Below are positions 49,053 through 58,541 of a DNA stretch of 64,000 nt, piece by piece. Each line of letters opens with the position of its first letter. Position 1 is the stretch's first letter. The translations under genes and the position numbers were made by a program. Where the stretch lies: assembly GCF_036099295.1 (NCBI RefSeq), contig NZ_CP107976.1:3100001-3164000 (forward strand). The letters are read 5' to 3'. The DNA is from Streptomyces sp. NBC_00358. Lineage in GTDB: Bacteria; Actinomycetota; Actinomycetes; Streptomycetales; Streptomycetaceae. Under the pieces are notes generated by a model. The model searched no databases and was not told where the DNA came from. It worked only from the letters and a program-made list of their open reading frames with translations.

Positions 49053-49430
49053 ATGAGCAACCCCCAGCAGCTGCGCTACAGCAAGGAGCACGAGTGGCTG
49101 TCCGTCGCCGAGGACGGCGTCGCGACGGTCGGCATCACCGAGTTCGCGGCCAACGCGCTCGGCGATGTCGTCTACGCCCAGCTCCCGGAGGTCGGTGACA
49201 CGGTGACCGCGGGCGAGTCCTGCGGCGAGCTGGAGTCGACCAAGTCGGTCAGCGACCTGTACTCCCCGGTCGGCGGCGAGGTCGTCGAGGCCAACCAGGA
49301 CGTCGTGGACGACCCGTCGCTCGTGAACTCCGCTCCCTTCGAGGGCGGTTGGCTGTTCAAGGTGCGCGTCGCGGACCAGCCCGAGGACCTGATGTCCGCC
49401 GACGAGTACACCGCATCCACCGCCGGCTGA
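49053..49430 (+). CDS. gcvH: Glycine cleavage system H protein
   Basis: GcvH, 125 residues, carries the lipoyl arm that moves the aminomethyl intermediate between P, T and L proteins. The lipoyl Lys64 is in [18 protein letters not shown] near the start and FEGGWLFKV near the end are typical. It follows gcvT after 158 bp and lies 11 bp before glyA, so it is cotranscribed with glyA. Confidence 0.97.
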   Translation: MSNPQQLRYSKEHEWLSVAEDGVATVGITEFAANALGDVVYAQLPEVGDTVTAGESCGELESTKSVSDLYSPVGGEVVEANQDVVDDPSLVNSAPFEGGWLFKVRVADQPEDLMSADEYTASTAG

Positions 49431-49441
49431 GGAGTCACCGC

Positions 49442-50704
49442 ATGTCGCTTCTGAACACCCCCCTTCACGAGCTGGACCCGGACGTCGCGGCCGCCGTCGA
49501 CGCCGAACTGCACCGCCAGCAGTCCACCCTGGAGATGATCGCCTCGGAGAACTTCGCTCCGGTCGCGGTCATGGAGGCCCAGGGCTCGGTCCTGACCAAC
49601 AAGTACGCCGAGGGCTACCCCGGCCGCCGCTACTACGGCGGCTGCGAGCACGTCGACGTGGTCGAGCAGATCGCCATCGACCGTGTGAAGGCGCTCTTCG
49701 GCGCCGAGCACGCGAACGTGCAGCCGCACTCGGGCGCCCAGGCCAACGCGGCCGCGATGTTCGCGCTGCTCAAGCCCGGCGACACGATCATGGGTCTGAA
49801 CCTCGCGCACGGCGGGCACCTCACCCACGGCATGAAGATCAACTTCTCCGGCAAGCTCTACAACGTGGTCCCGTACCACGTGAGCGACGAGACCGGCCAG
49901 GTCGACATGGCCGAGGTCGAGCGCCTCGCCAAGGAATCCCGGCCGAAGCTGATCGTGGCCGGCTGGTCGGCCTACCCGCGGCAGCTCGACTTCGCCGAGT
50001 TCCGCCGCATCGCCGACGAGGTCGGCGCGTACCTCATGGTCGACATGGCGCACTTCGCCGGCCTGGTGGCCGCGGGTCTGCACCCGAACCCGGTGCCGCA
50101 CGCCCACGTCGTCACGACGACCACCCACAAGACCCTCGGCGGCCCGCGCGGCGGCGTGATCCTCTCGACGGCCGAGCTGGCCAAGAAGATCAACTCCGCG
50201 GTCTTCCCCGGTCAGCAGGGCGGTCCGCTGGAGCACGTGATCGCCGCCAAGGCCGTCTCCTTCAAGGTCGCCGCCACCGACGACTTCAAGGAGCGCCAGC
50301 AGCGCACGCTGGACGGCGCGCGCATCCTGGCCGAGCGTCTGGTCCAGGACGACGTGAAGGCCGTCGGCGTGGACGTCCTGTCCGGGGGCACGGACGTGCA
50401 CCTGGTCCTGGTCGACCTGCGTAACTCCGAGCTGGACGGGCAGCAGGCCGAGGACCGACTCCACGAGGTCGGCATCACGGTCAACCGCAACGCCATCCCG
50501 AACGACCCCCGCCCGCCGATGGTCACCTCGGGCCTGCGCATCGGCACGCCCGCCCTCGCCACCCGCGGCTTCACGGCCGAGGACTTCACCGAGGTCGCGG
50601 ACATCATCGCCGAGGCGCTGAAGCCGTCCTACGACGCGGACGGCCTGAAGGTCCGCGTGTCCGCTCTGGCCGACAAGCACCCGTTGTACCCCGGCCTGAA
50701 GTAG
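49442..50704 (+). CDS. glyA: Serine hydroxymethyltransferase
   Basis: GlyA, 420 residues, interconverts serine and glycine with tetrahydrofolate. The PLP Lys is Lys230 in [34 protein letters not shown] and the NAIPND segment are intact. Joined with gcvT and gcvH in a glycine-induced operon, it is probably the catabolic copy: it uses the methylene-folate from glycine cleavage to convert a second glycine to serine, which SdaA then deaminates. Confidence 0.97.
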   Translation: MSLLNTPLHELDPDVAAAVDAELHRQQSTLEMIASENFAPVAVMEAQGSVLTNKYAEGYPGRRYYGGCEHVDVVEQIAIDRVKALFGAEHANVQPHSGAQANAAAMFALLKPGDTIMGLNLAHGGHLTHGMKINFSGKLYNVVPYHVSDETGQVDMAEVERLAKESRPKLIVAGWSAYPRQLDFAEFRRIADEVGAYLMVDMAHFAGLVAAGLHPNPVPHAHVVTTTTHKTLGGPRGGVILSTAELAKKINSAVFPGQQGGPLEHVIAAKAVSFKVAATDDFKERQQRTLDGARILAERLVQDDVKAVGVDVLSGGTDVHLVLVDLRNSELDGQQAEDRLHEVGITVNRNAIPNDPRPPMVTSGLRIGTPALATRGFTAEDFTEVADIIAEALKPSYDADGLKVRVSALADKHPLYPGLK

Positions 50705-50737
50705 TTCCGTAGGCTTTCCGTCATACGTTGTATTCAC

Positions 50738-50759
50738 CCGTACGGTTCATTTCGTACGG
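50738..50759. promoter_or_regulatory. Short inverted repeat after glyA
   Basis: CCGTACG and CGTACGG form 7-base arms with an 8-base AT-rich loop in the glyA-sdaA gap, just before a second, longer hairpin. It may be an operator for sdaA or part of a double terminator. Confidence 0.35.
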
Positions 50760-50765
50760 ATATCC

Positions 50766-50803
50766 GGGGCACCGCGCACACTGGAAGCAGAGCGCGGTGC
50801 CCC
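50766..50803. terminator. Perfect 12-bp hairpin between glyA and sdaA
   Basis: GGGGCACCGCGC and GCGCGGTGCCCC pair perfectly around a 14-base loop, ending 66 bp before the sdaA start. It probably attenuates read-through from the riboswitch operon into sdaA. Confidence 0.75.
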
Positions 50804-50869
50804 GTTCCATGCGGTCCCGCACCACCTCCGCCGGACAACGGCGTCCGGCGAAACCACCAAGGAGTTCCC

Positions 50870-52237
<1,368 letters not shown>

Positions 52238-52295
52238 GGTAACAGACCCTGACCAGCGCGTTCATGTATTTCTGCGACAGGGAACGGACTGCCCC

Positions 52296-52421
52296 TCACA
52301 CAAGCATGGCCCGCACGGCGTACTGCGGGATCCGCTTGTCCCGCGTCACCAGGGTCATCCCTTCGATCTGCGCCTGGGCGACCAGTATCCGGTCGAAGGG
52401 GTCCCGGTGATGCGCCGGAAG
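52296..52421 (-). pseudogene. Remnant of a VapC-like PIN-domain toxin gene
   Basis: The last 41 codons of a leftward frame read LPAHHRDPFDRILVAQAQIE, then GMTLVTRDKRIPQYAV and a stop. This is the conserved C-terminal end of PIN-domain toxins, including the metal-binding Asp in HRDPFD and the TRD motif. Upstream of it the frame is Arg/Pro noise with no PIN start, and no VapB antitoxin is seen. The element is therefore a decayed fragment, and a toxin activity is not expected. Confidence 0.72.
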
Positions 52422-52751
52422 TCGGCCTGCCCGCACCCCGTGCCCCAGCGGTGACGGGCAGGCCGGAGGGCCCCGCGTCCGCTCCGTCGGCCGGGATGCG
52501 CGACGGGGACCTGCCCGGCCGCACGGCGCGGCTCGACGCACTCACGCCGAGACCGTGACGGCTCGGGCGGGCCGGTGCGAGCGGAGGGATGCGGGTGCCC
52601 CGGTCACGCGTGCGAGCGTGGAGGGGCCGAAGTGGGGGAACTCCAAAGGCAGTTGTCCCCACCGACTGTCCCCCACGGACAGGCACTCGTCCCCACGGTC
52701 AGCGGGCGTCGGCCCGCGCGACCGGTCCCCCCATGCACGGAGGCTCCACCT
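52422..52751. other. 330-bp gene-free region before the lysozyme gene
   Basis: No gene is evident. It contains three near-identical GTCCCCACGG-like repeats (52654-52700) and an 8-bp perfect inverted repeat GTGGGGGA (52632-52639) with TCCCCCAC (52669-52676). These lie 50-120 bp upstream of the GH25 start and may be a regulator site for it. Confidence 0.5.
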
Positions 52752-53309
52752 ATGCTGCGAGGCATCGACGTCAGCGCCTACCAGTCGTCCGCGTACAGCA
52801 CCGCCGGCCTCTCCTTCGTCTTCGTCAAGGCGACGGAAGGCCGCTCGTACGTCAATCCGAAGCTCACCGCGCAGACGAAGACCGCCCGCGACGCGGACTG
52901 TGTCGTGGGCTTCTACCACTTCCTGTGGCCGGGCAACATCACCGCCCAGGCCGCGTACTTCGTGAGCAAGGCCCCCGAGAAGGCGGGCGATCTGCTCGCC
53001 GTCGACTGGGAGACCACCGGCGACGGCACCCACGCGAGCAACGCGGAGAAGGACCGCTTCATCCGCAAGGTGAAGGAACTCCGCCCGGACAACCGCGTGG
53101 TGCTCTACACCGGCCGGGACTTCTGGCTGAACGTCGACACCACCTCGTACACGGGCGACGGCCTCTGGATCGCCGACTACGTGACCGCCGGCGAACCCCG
53201 TATCAAGGCGAAGTGGCGCTTCCACCAGTACACCGCCGAGCCGGTGGACAGGGATGTCGCGGACTTCACGAGCAAGGCCGCGCTGCGCACGTGGGCGGGC
53301 AGCGCCTGA
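52752..53309 (+). CDS. GH25-like lysozyme domain protein
   Basis: A 185-residue single-domain glycoside hydrolase family 25 protein (N,O-diacetylmuramidase type). It begins MLRGIDVSAYQSS, continues with FVFVKATEGRSYVNP, VVGFYHFLWPGN, the catalytic DWE in LLAVDWETTGDG, then VVLYTGRDFW and WIADYV, and ends with the WRFHQYT strand. The acidic pair of the active site is intact. There is no signal peptide, so it is either exported non-classically or cytosolic. GGAGG lies 8 bases before the ATG. It stands alone. Confidence 0.85.
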   Translation: MLRGIDVSAYQSSAYSTAGLSFVFVKATEGRSYVNPKLTAQTKTARDADCVVGFYHFLWPGNITAQAAYFVSKAPEKAGDLLAVDWETTGDGTHASNAEKDRFIRKVKELRPDNRVVLYTGRDFWLNVDTTSYTGDGLWIADYVTAGEPRIKAKWRFHQYTAEPVDRDVADFTSKAALRTWAGSA

Positions 53310-53592
53310 CCCTCGGCATGGGCGGTCCGCCGGCCGCCCGTGACCGGGCCCGGAGCACGCGGTCCGCCGGGCTCCCGTGGCCGGGGCGCGGTGATCCGCG
53401 GGACTTTCCCGCACCCGGAAACACGCAGTCGCCCTCCCCCGGCTCAAACGAGCGGTGGGCCGTCGGTGGCCGGGACCGGAGTACGGTGGCGATACCGAGC
53501 GCATTTCGCACGCCGCCATCCATCGCGGCGTCGCCCTCGGGGAACGGCAAGGCCGGAGCACATCGCGTCCGGCCGGAAATGAGCCGCCCCAC

Positions 53593-54768
53593 ATGAGTCC
53601 GATGAGCCTCGGAGTACTCGCCTCCTCCCGCAAGGAGAACGAGTTCCGCCTGCCGCTGCACCCCAGCCACCTCGAACGCATCGCCCCTGACCTGCGCCGG
53701 AGGATCTTCCTCGAACAGGGCTACGGCCTGCGGTTCGGCGTCGCGGACGACGCGCTGCGCCCGCTCGTCGCCGGCCTGCGCTCCCGTGAGCAGCTCGTCG
53801 CCGAGTGCGACGTCATCCTGCTGCCCAAGCCCACGCACGACGACGTCGCCGAGCTGCGCGACGGCCAGGTGCTGTGGGGATGGCCGCACTGCGTGCAGGA
53901 CGAGAAGATGACCCAGCTCGCCATCGACCGGCGGCTGACGCTGATCGCGTGGGAGGCCATGAACCACTGGACCTCCACGGGCGCCTTCAGCGTGCATGTG
54001 TTCCACAAGAACAACGAGCTCGCGGGCTACTGCTCGGTGCTGCACGCCCTGCAGCTCGGCGGGCTGACCGGCAGCTACGGGCGCCGCATGCGCGCGGTGG
54101 TCATCAGCTTCGGCGCCACGGCCCGCGGAGCCGTCACGGGCCTGGGCGCCATGGGGGTCTCCGACGTCACGGTGCTCACCCAGCGCGCCGCCGCGGCGGT
54201 CGCCTCGCCGATGCCCTCGGTCGTGATGGGCCACTTCGAGGAGCGGGCGGACGACCCGACACGCCTGCAGGCCGCCACCCCGGCCGGGCCGGTGCCGCTC
54301 GCGGAGTACCTGGCCGGGTTCGACATCATCGTCAACTGTGTCCTGCAGGACACCGACGCGCCGCTCACCTTCGTCACCGAAGAGGAACTGGCCCTGTTCC
54401 GGCCGGGGACCTTCTTCGTCGATGTCGCCTGCGACGAGGGCATGGGCTTCGACTGGGCCCGTCCGACCACCTTCGGCGATCCCATGCCCACCGTGGGAGC
54501 GGGCTGCCACTACTACGCGGTCGATCACAGCCCGTCCCACCTGTGGAACTCCGCCACCTGGGAAATCAGCGAGGCGCTGCTGCCCTATCTGCGCAAGGTC
54601 ATGAGCGGCCCGGCGGCATGGGACGACGACGTCACGCTCAGGAAGGCCATCGAGATCCGCGACGGCGTCGTCCAGAACCCGAAGATCCTCTCCTTCCAGC
54701 ACCGGTCGGCCGACTACCCGCACACTCCGATGATCCCGGCGGCCGCGCTGAGCCCAGCGGTCCGATGA
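53593..54768 (+). CDS. Alanine dehydrogenase/N5-(carboxyethyl)ornithine synthase-like enzyme
   Basis: A 391-residue protein of the AlaDH/PNT superfamily. The N-terminal domain has LGVLASSRKENEFRLPLHP and RIFLEQGYG, the substrate-binding pattern of this family. A Rossmann domain follows with VVISFGATARGAVTGLGAMG (cut). The order and the KENE.R motif resemble N5-(carboxyethyl)ornithine synthases and saccharopine-like dehydrogenases more than true alanine dehydrogenase, as FHKNNELAGYCSVLHALQ (cut) shows. It probably condenses an amino acid with a 2-oxo acid using NAD(P)H. The ATG has only a weak ribosome site; a second Met is three codons on. Confidence 0.72.
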   Translation: MSPMSLGVLASSRKENEFRLPLHPSHLERIAPDLRRRIFLEQGYGLRFGVADDALRPLVAGLRSREQLVAECDVILLPKPTHDDVAELRDGQVLWGWPHCVQDEKMTQLAIDRRLTLIAWEAMNHWTSTGAFSVHVFHKNNELAGYCSVLHALQLGGLTGSYGRRMRAVVISFGATARGAVTGLGAMGVSDVTVLTQRAAAAVASPMPSVVMGHFEERADDPTRLQAATPAGPVPLAEYLAGFDIIVNCVLQDTDAPLTFVTEEELALFRPGTFFVDVACDEGMGFDWARPTTFGDPMPTVGAGCHYYAVDHSPSHLWNSATWEISEALLPYLRKVMSGPAAWDDDVTLRKAIEIRDGVVQNPKILSFQHRSADYPHTPMIPAAALSPAVR

Positions 54769-54790
54769 TCGTGCGGAGCGGGTGGGCCGG

Positions 54791-55453
54791 CTACCCGCGG
54801 AAGTCCGCCGGACGCTCCGGAGACGCCTCCGCCAGTGCCTTCGTCACCGCGTCGACGCCTTCCTGGAGGCCGTAGACGGGCGTGCCGGGCTGCTGGCGCC
54901 AGGAGTCGTCCAGGCCGCCGGCGTCGACGGTGTCGAAGCCGATCTCGTCGATCAGGTCGCGCACGCGCCGCTTCGCCGCCCCGTCGTCGCCTGCCACCGG
55001 GAGGGCCATGCGGTCGGGGGCGCCGGCCGGGCGCGCGCGGTCCAGGATGTCCTGCGCGAAGGTGCCGTTGAAGGCCTTCACGACCGGGTGGCCGAGCTGC
55101 CGGGCCGTCCAGCGGCTCTCGGTGAGGCCGTCGTCCTCGATCCCGGCGATCCGGCCGTCGCGCTGCTGGGGGTAGTAGTTGCCGGTGTCGATCACGGCGA
55201 CGCCCTCGGCGGCTCCGTCCAGGATGCCGTCCGGCAGGTTCGGCACCGCCTTGAGCGGAATCGTGACGATCACCACGTCGGCGTCCTGTGCCGCCCGCTC
55301 GACCGTGACGGGGGTCGCCCCGGTCTCCTCGGCGAGCGCGCCGAGCGTGTGGGGACCGCGTGAGTTGGCGACGGACACCTCGTGTCCGACGGCGGTGAGC
55401 CGCCGGGTGAGGTTGCCGCCGATGTTGCCCGCGCCGATGATGCCGATTTTCAT
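54791..55453 (-). CDS. NADPH:F420 reductase-like oxidoreductase
   Basis: A 220-residue Rossmann protein of the F420_oxidored (NADP oxidoreductase, coenzyme F420-dependent) family. It begins MKIGIIGAGNIGGNLTRRL, has ANSRGPHTLGALA (the NADP phosphate-binding Ser-Arg), VIDTGNYYPQQRDG and VKAFNGTFAQDIL. The length is typical. Many members are not F420-dependent and act as NAD(P)-binding enzymes on small molecules. It is convergent with the alanine-dehydrogenase-like gene. Confidence 0.85.
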   Translation of the reverse strand: MKIGIIGAGNIGGNLTRRLTAVGHEVSVANSRGPHTLGALAEETGATPVTVERAAQDADVVIVTIPLKAVPNLPDGILDGAAEGVAVIDTGNYYPQQRDGRIAGIEDDGLTESRWTARQLGHPVVKAFNGTFAQDILDRARPAGAPDRMALPVAGDDGAAKRRVRDLIDEIGFDTVDAGGLDDSWRQQPGTPVYGLQEGVDAVTKALAEASPERPADFRG

Positions 55454-55546
55454 GAGAGTCAGACCCTTCCGGATTTGGTGCTCCTGATGGGCATGACCAA
55501 CTCCGGAGGCGGATGCCCTATTCCGGGCGTACGGCGTCCGGGTGAG

Positions 55547-55588
55547 CCGAAGGGGCGCCCGCCGGTCTTCCGGCGGGCGCCCCTTCGG
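55547..55588. terminator. Perfect 19-bp hairpin terminator of the EF-hand gene
   Basis: CCGAAGGGGCGCCCGCCGG pairs perfectly with CCGGCGGGCGCCCCTTCGG around a 4-base loop, immediately after the EF-hand stop codon. This is the strongest hairpin in the window. Confidence 0.9.
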
Positions 55589-55594
55589 AGAGCG

Positions 55595-55807
55595 TCACTT
55601 GCTCAGGTGGGTCCAGAACTCGTCGAACGAGAGGACCTTGTCGCCGTTGAGGTCGCGGGTGGCGATGACGGCCTCCGCCACCGACTCGGTGACGTTCCAG
55701 TCGCCGCCCTGGGCGAGAGCGGTCTTGAACTCGGCCGCGGTGATGAACCCGTCGCCGTCCGTATCGATCCGCTCGAACTGCTTGCGTGCTTCCTCGATGT
55801 CGGCCAC
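55595..55807 (-). CDS. Two-EF-hand calcium-binding protein (CabD-like)
   Basis: A 70-residue cytosolic protein made of a pair of EF hands. The first loop DTDGDGFITAAE has a perfect ligand set (Asp, Asp, Asp, backbone, then Glu). The second, DLNGDKVLSFDE, is also complete. Between them the helix carries TESVAEAVIATR. Size and arrangement match CabD-type proteins of Streptomyces (a calerythrin-like family), as far as I recall. It probably buffers or senses Ca2+; partners are unknown. Confidence 0.9.
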   Translation of the reverse strand: MADIEEARKQFERIDTDGDGFITAAEFKTALAQGGDWNVTESVAEAVIATRDLNGDKVLSFDEFWTHLSK

Positions 55808-55916
55808 CGATCCGCCCCTTCGTCGTGCATCACTGCATGCGTTACTGCCTTGTGTACGGAGGTCAGATTAACGGTCCGCGAGAGCGCGCGGTGCGGCGAC
55901 CACCCAGGTGACGCCG

Positions 55917-56609
55917 TCACGGCGCGCAGACGGCGGTTCCCTGCCGCGGACCGGTGCGCTCGACTCCCGGGAGCGGGCCCTCTCCGCGGGCACCGCGGAT
56001 CGGATACACGCCCGGACGGCGCCCCGGACGGTGCAGCCGAGCGGTCCGCGAAGCACCGCGTCCGCCTCCGGCGACCCGAGTCCGGCCCCCCGCTCCGGCG
56101 CCTCGCCCACCGACCGCACCCGTCGCACCCGTCGCACCCGCCGGCTCATGAACCGCACGCGCGTGCCCGGCCCGGCCCCGGAGTCCTCCGTGAAGTCGTC
56201 CATGGTGCACCCGCGTTCGGCGGCCGAGAGCCGCTCCGGCCTCTTCCAGTGCCGTCTCCGGCGCGGTCGACCCGCGTCGCGCCACGGTCGACAGCACCGC
56301 CCGGGTCACCTTCAGCGACCTGATCTGCTCGTCCAGCGCGGCCACATGGGCGGCCGCCACCTCCGCCACCGTCGTCTCGCCCGCCAGCACCCCGCGCACC
56401 TCCCCGAGACCGAGACCGAGTTCGCGCAGGGTCCGGATGAGCTCCAGGCGGGCCACGGACCCCGCGTCGTACAGGCGGTAGCCGCCCGCGGACCGGGCGA
56501 CCGGGGGCAGCACGCCCTCGTCCGACCAGAAGCGGATGGTCCGGACGGTGAGGCCGGTGCTGCGGGTCAGTTCGCCGATGGTGAAAAGGCCGGTGCCGTC
56601 GTCGATCAT
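55917..56609 (-). pseudogene. MerR-family regulator with disrupted C-terminal half
   Basis: The first 115 codons encode a normal MerR head: LFTIGELTRSTGLTVRTIRFW, SDEGVLPPVARSAGGYRLYD and the coiled-coil ELGLGLGEVRGVLAGETTVAEVAAAHVAALDE (fragments quoted). Near 56250 the frame is lost: the expected RLSAAER...DDFTED segment is in a different frame, ending in MDDFTED at 56203. After that both frames become Arg/Gly noise rather than family sequence. The DNA-binding part may still be made. A sequencing error at one site is possible, but the degraded tail argues for real decay. It is divergent from a GNAT gene. Confidence 0.68.
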
Positions 56610-56664
56610 GTCTGCGAGTGTGGGCCTTCCAGTGGGTGGAGACTCAAGCGTCGGGGGGACAATC

Positions 56665-57300
56665 ATGCCCGGTACTCTGCGCGGCATTCTCGACGCGGCG
56701 GCCCGCGGGGTCCTGCCGGCTCCGGACGGCGCCACCACGGTCGTACGCCAGCACTCGCCCCGCGACGCCGGGGTCCTCGCCTTCACCGCGCACTCCGTCG
56801 TCTTCACCGACGAGGACGAGGCGTGGGTGCGCGAGGCGCTGGGGGCCGTCGACTGCGACCCGCTCGCCGCGACCCTCAATCCCCGGTTCCTGACCGCCTT
56901 CATGGAGCGGACGGGGCGGTCGAACGACACGATCGACCTGCTGTCCGTCGCCGCCCCGCTCCCCGGTCCCGCGGCCCTCGCGCTCACGAAGACCGACGGC
57001 CTCGCCCACCCCCGGGCCGCAGGGTCCCTCAGGCGGCGCGACGACGTGCGGGTGTGGGCCGCGGACGGCGGTGTCCTCGTCCTCGGGCGCGGGATCGGAG
57101 GGCGCCTGGAGATCGCGGTCGAGGTGGACGAGGACGTACGGCACCGGGGGCTGGGCCGGGCGCTCGCCACGGCGGCGCGGCACCTCGCGGGGGAGCCGGT
57201 CTGGGCGCAGGTGGCGACGGGGAACGCCCGCAGTCTGCGGGCGTTCCAGGCGGCCGGTTACCGTCCCGTCGGCGCGGAGGCGCTGCTCAGCGTCCGCTGA
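56665..57300 (+). CDS. GNAT acetyltransferase
   Basis: A 211-residue protein. The first 120 residues (MPGTLRGILDAAARG, then AFTAHSVVFTDEDEAWVR) are a domain common in Streptomyces GNAT proteins. The C-terminal half has the acetyl-CoA strand EIAVEVDEDVRHRGLGRALATAARHL (cut), where RHRGLGRAL is motif A, and NARSLRAFQAAGYRPVG. GGGGGG lies about 7 bases before the ATG. It is divergent from the MerR-like gene and may be its target. The acceptor substrate is unknown. Confidence 0.84.
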   Translation: MPGTLRGILDAAARGVLPAPDGATTVVRQHSPRDAGVLAFTAHSVVFTDEDEAWVREALGAVDCDPLAATLNPRFLTAFMERTGRSNDTIDLLSVAAPLPGPAALALTKTDGLAHPRAAGSLRRRDDVRVWAADGGVLVLGRGIGGRLEIAVEVDEDVRHRGLGRALATAARHLAGEPVWAQVATGNARSLRAFQAAGYRPVGAEALLSVR

Positions 57301-57344
57301 ACGGGTCGACAGGTGGACAGGTCGAGAGGTCAACGGGCGTGGGG

Positions 57345-58541
57345 CTAGCGGAAGATGCCGGTGTGGCCGAGCGAGTACCGGCCGGGCTGGGGGTAGACGG
57401 CGAGGCCGTGCGGACCGCTGCCGACCTTGATGCGGGCGAGCTGGACGCCGGTGCGGGTGTCGATGGCGTACACCTCGGAGTTGTAGCGGCCGGAGAGCCA
57501 CAGGACCTTGCCGTCCGCCGACACCCCGCCCATGTCGGGGCTGCCGCCGTCGGGCAGGCGCCACTTCTTGGTGAGCCGGTCCTGGGTGAAGTCGAAGATG
57601 GAGATGGTGCCTTCACCCCGGTTGGAGATGTACATCTCGCGCGAGTCCCGGCTCACGTACAGGCCGTGCGCGCCCTTGCCGGTGTGCAGCAGCCTGGGCT
57701 CGGTGAACTTGTCGCCGTCCAGGACCCACACGCCGTCGGCCATCATGTCGGCGATGTAGAACTTCTTGCCGTCCGGGGAGATCTTCACGTCCTGGGGCAT
57801 CGCCCCGTGGAACGGGAGTTTCTGCTGGCCGATCACCTTCATCCGCTCGGTGTCGACCTTCAGGAGTTCGCCGCTGAACTCGCAGGACACGATGAAGTAG
57901 CGGCCGTCCGGGGAGAAGTCCGCGTGGTTGACGCCGTAGCAGCTCACGGGCACCGTCTTGACGGTCTTCATGGTGTGCGCGTCACGGAAGACCAGTTCAC
58001 GGTCGAGTGAGGCCATCACGATCGCGTACTTGCCGTTGGGCGTGAAGTACAGGTTGTACGGGTCGTGCACGTCGACCGGCTTGCCCGCCTTGCCGGTCTT
58101 CGGGTCGATGGGGGTGAGGGTGTTGCCCCGGTCGTTGTTGACCCACAGGGTCTTCAGGTCCCAGGAGGGGACGACGTGCTGGGGCTGGACGCCGACCGGG
58201 ATCGTGTCGATGACCTCGTACGTCTTCGGGTCGATGACCGAGACCGTGTTGGAGTTGGTGTTGGGCACGTAGACGCGGGACGGGAAGTCCTTGACGACCG
58301 GGGAGAACCGGTTCGCGCGGTCGGCGGCGTAGACGTCCGTCGGGTCCAGCAGGGGCGGCATGCCGGGCAGCCCCTGGACCGTGCGCACCTTCGGCTGGGC
58401 GGGCATGACGGCGGCCTTGGTGCCGAGGGCCTCGTCGGAGTGGCCCCTGGACGGGCCGCCGCAGCCCGCGAGGGCCGCGAGCGCGGTCAGGGCGGTGCCG
58501 ACGATCAGGACACGGTGCAGGGGGGAGGGTGGCGTCAGCAT
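57345..58541 (-). CDS. YVTN/beta-propeller lipoprotein
   Basis: A 398-residue lipoprotein: signal peptide HRVLIVGTALTALAALAGC (lipobox LAGC) then a seven-bladed YVTN propeller. Blade signatures are SRVYVPNTNSNTVSVIDPKTY (cut), LWVNNDRGNTLTPIDPKTGK, FTPNGKYAIVMAS, FSPDGRYFIVSCE, ISPDGKKFYIADM, YVSRDSREMYISNRGEGTISI (cut), SADGKVLWLSGRYNSEVYAI. Its ATG overlaps the stop of the upstream deacetylase-like gene (TGATG), so the two are translated together. No catalytic motif is seen; surface binding or cofactor-independent scaffolding is assumed. Confidence 0.86.
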   Translation of the reverse strand: MLTPPSPLHRVLIVGTALTALAALAGCGGPSRGHSDEALGTKAAVMPAQPKVRTVQGLPGMPPLLDPTDVYAADRANRFSPVVKDFPSRVYVPNTNSNTVSVIDPKTYEVIDTIPVGVQPQHVVPSWDLKTLWVNNDRGNTLTPIDPKTGKAGKPVDVHDPYNLYFTPNGKYAIVMASLDRELVFRDAHTMKTVKTVPVSCYGVNHADFSPDGRYFIVSCEFSGELLKVDTERMKVIGQQKLPFHGAMPQDVKISPDGKKFYIADMMADGVWVLDGDKFTEPRLLHTGKGAHGLYVSRDSREMYISNRGEGTISIFDFTQDRLTKKWRLPDGGSPDMGGVSADGKVLWLSGRYNSEVYAIDTRTGVQLARIKVGSGPHGLAVYPQPGRYSLGHTGIFR

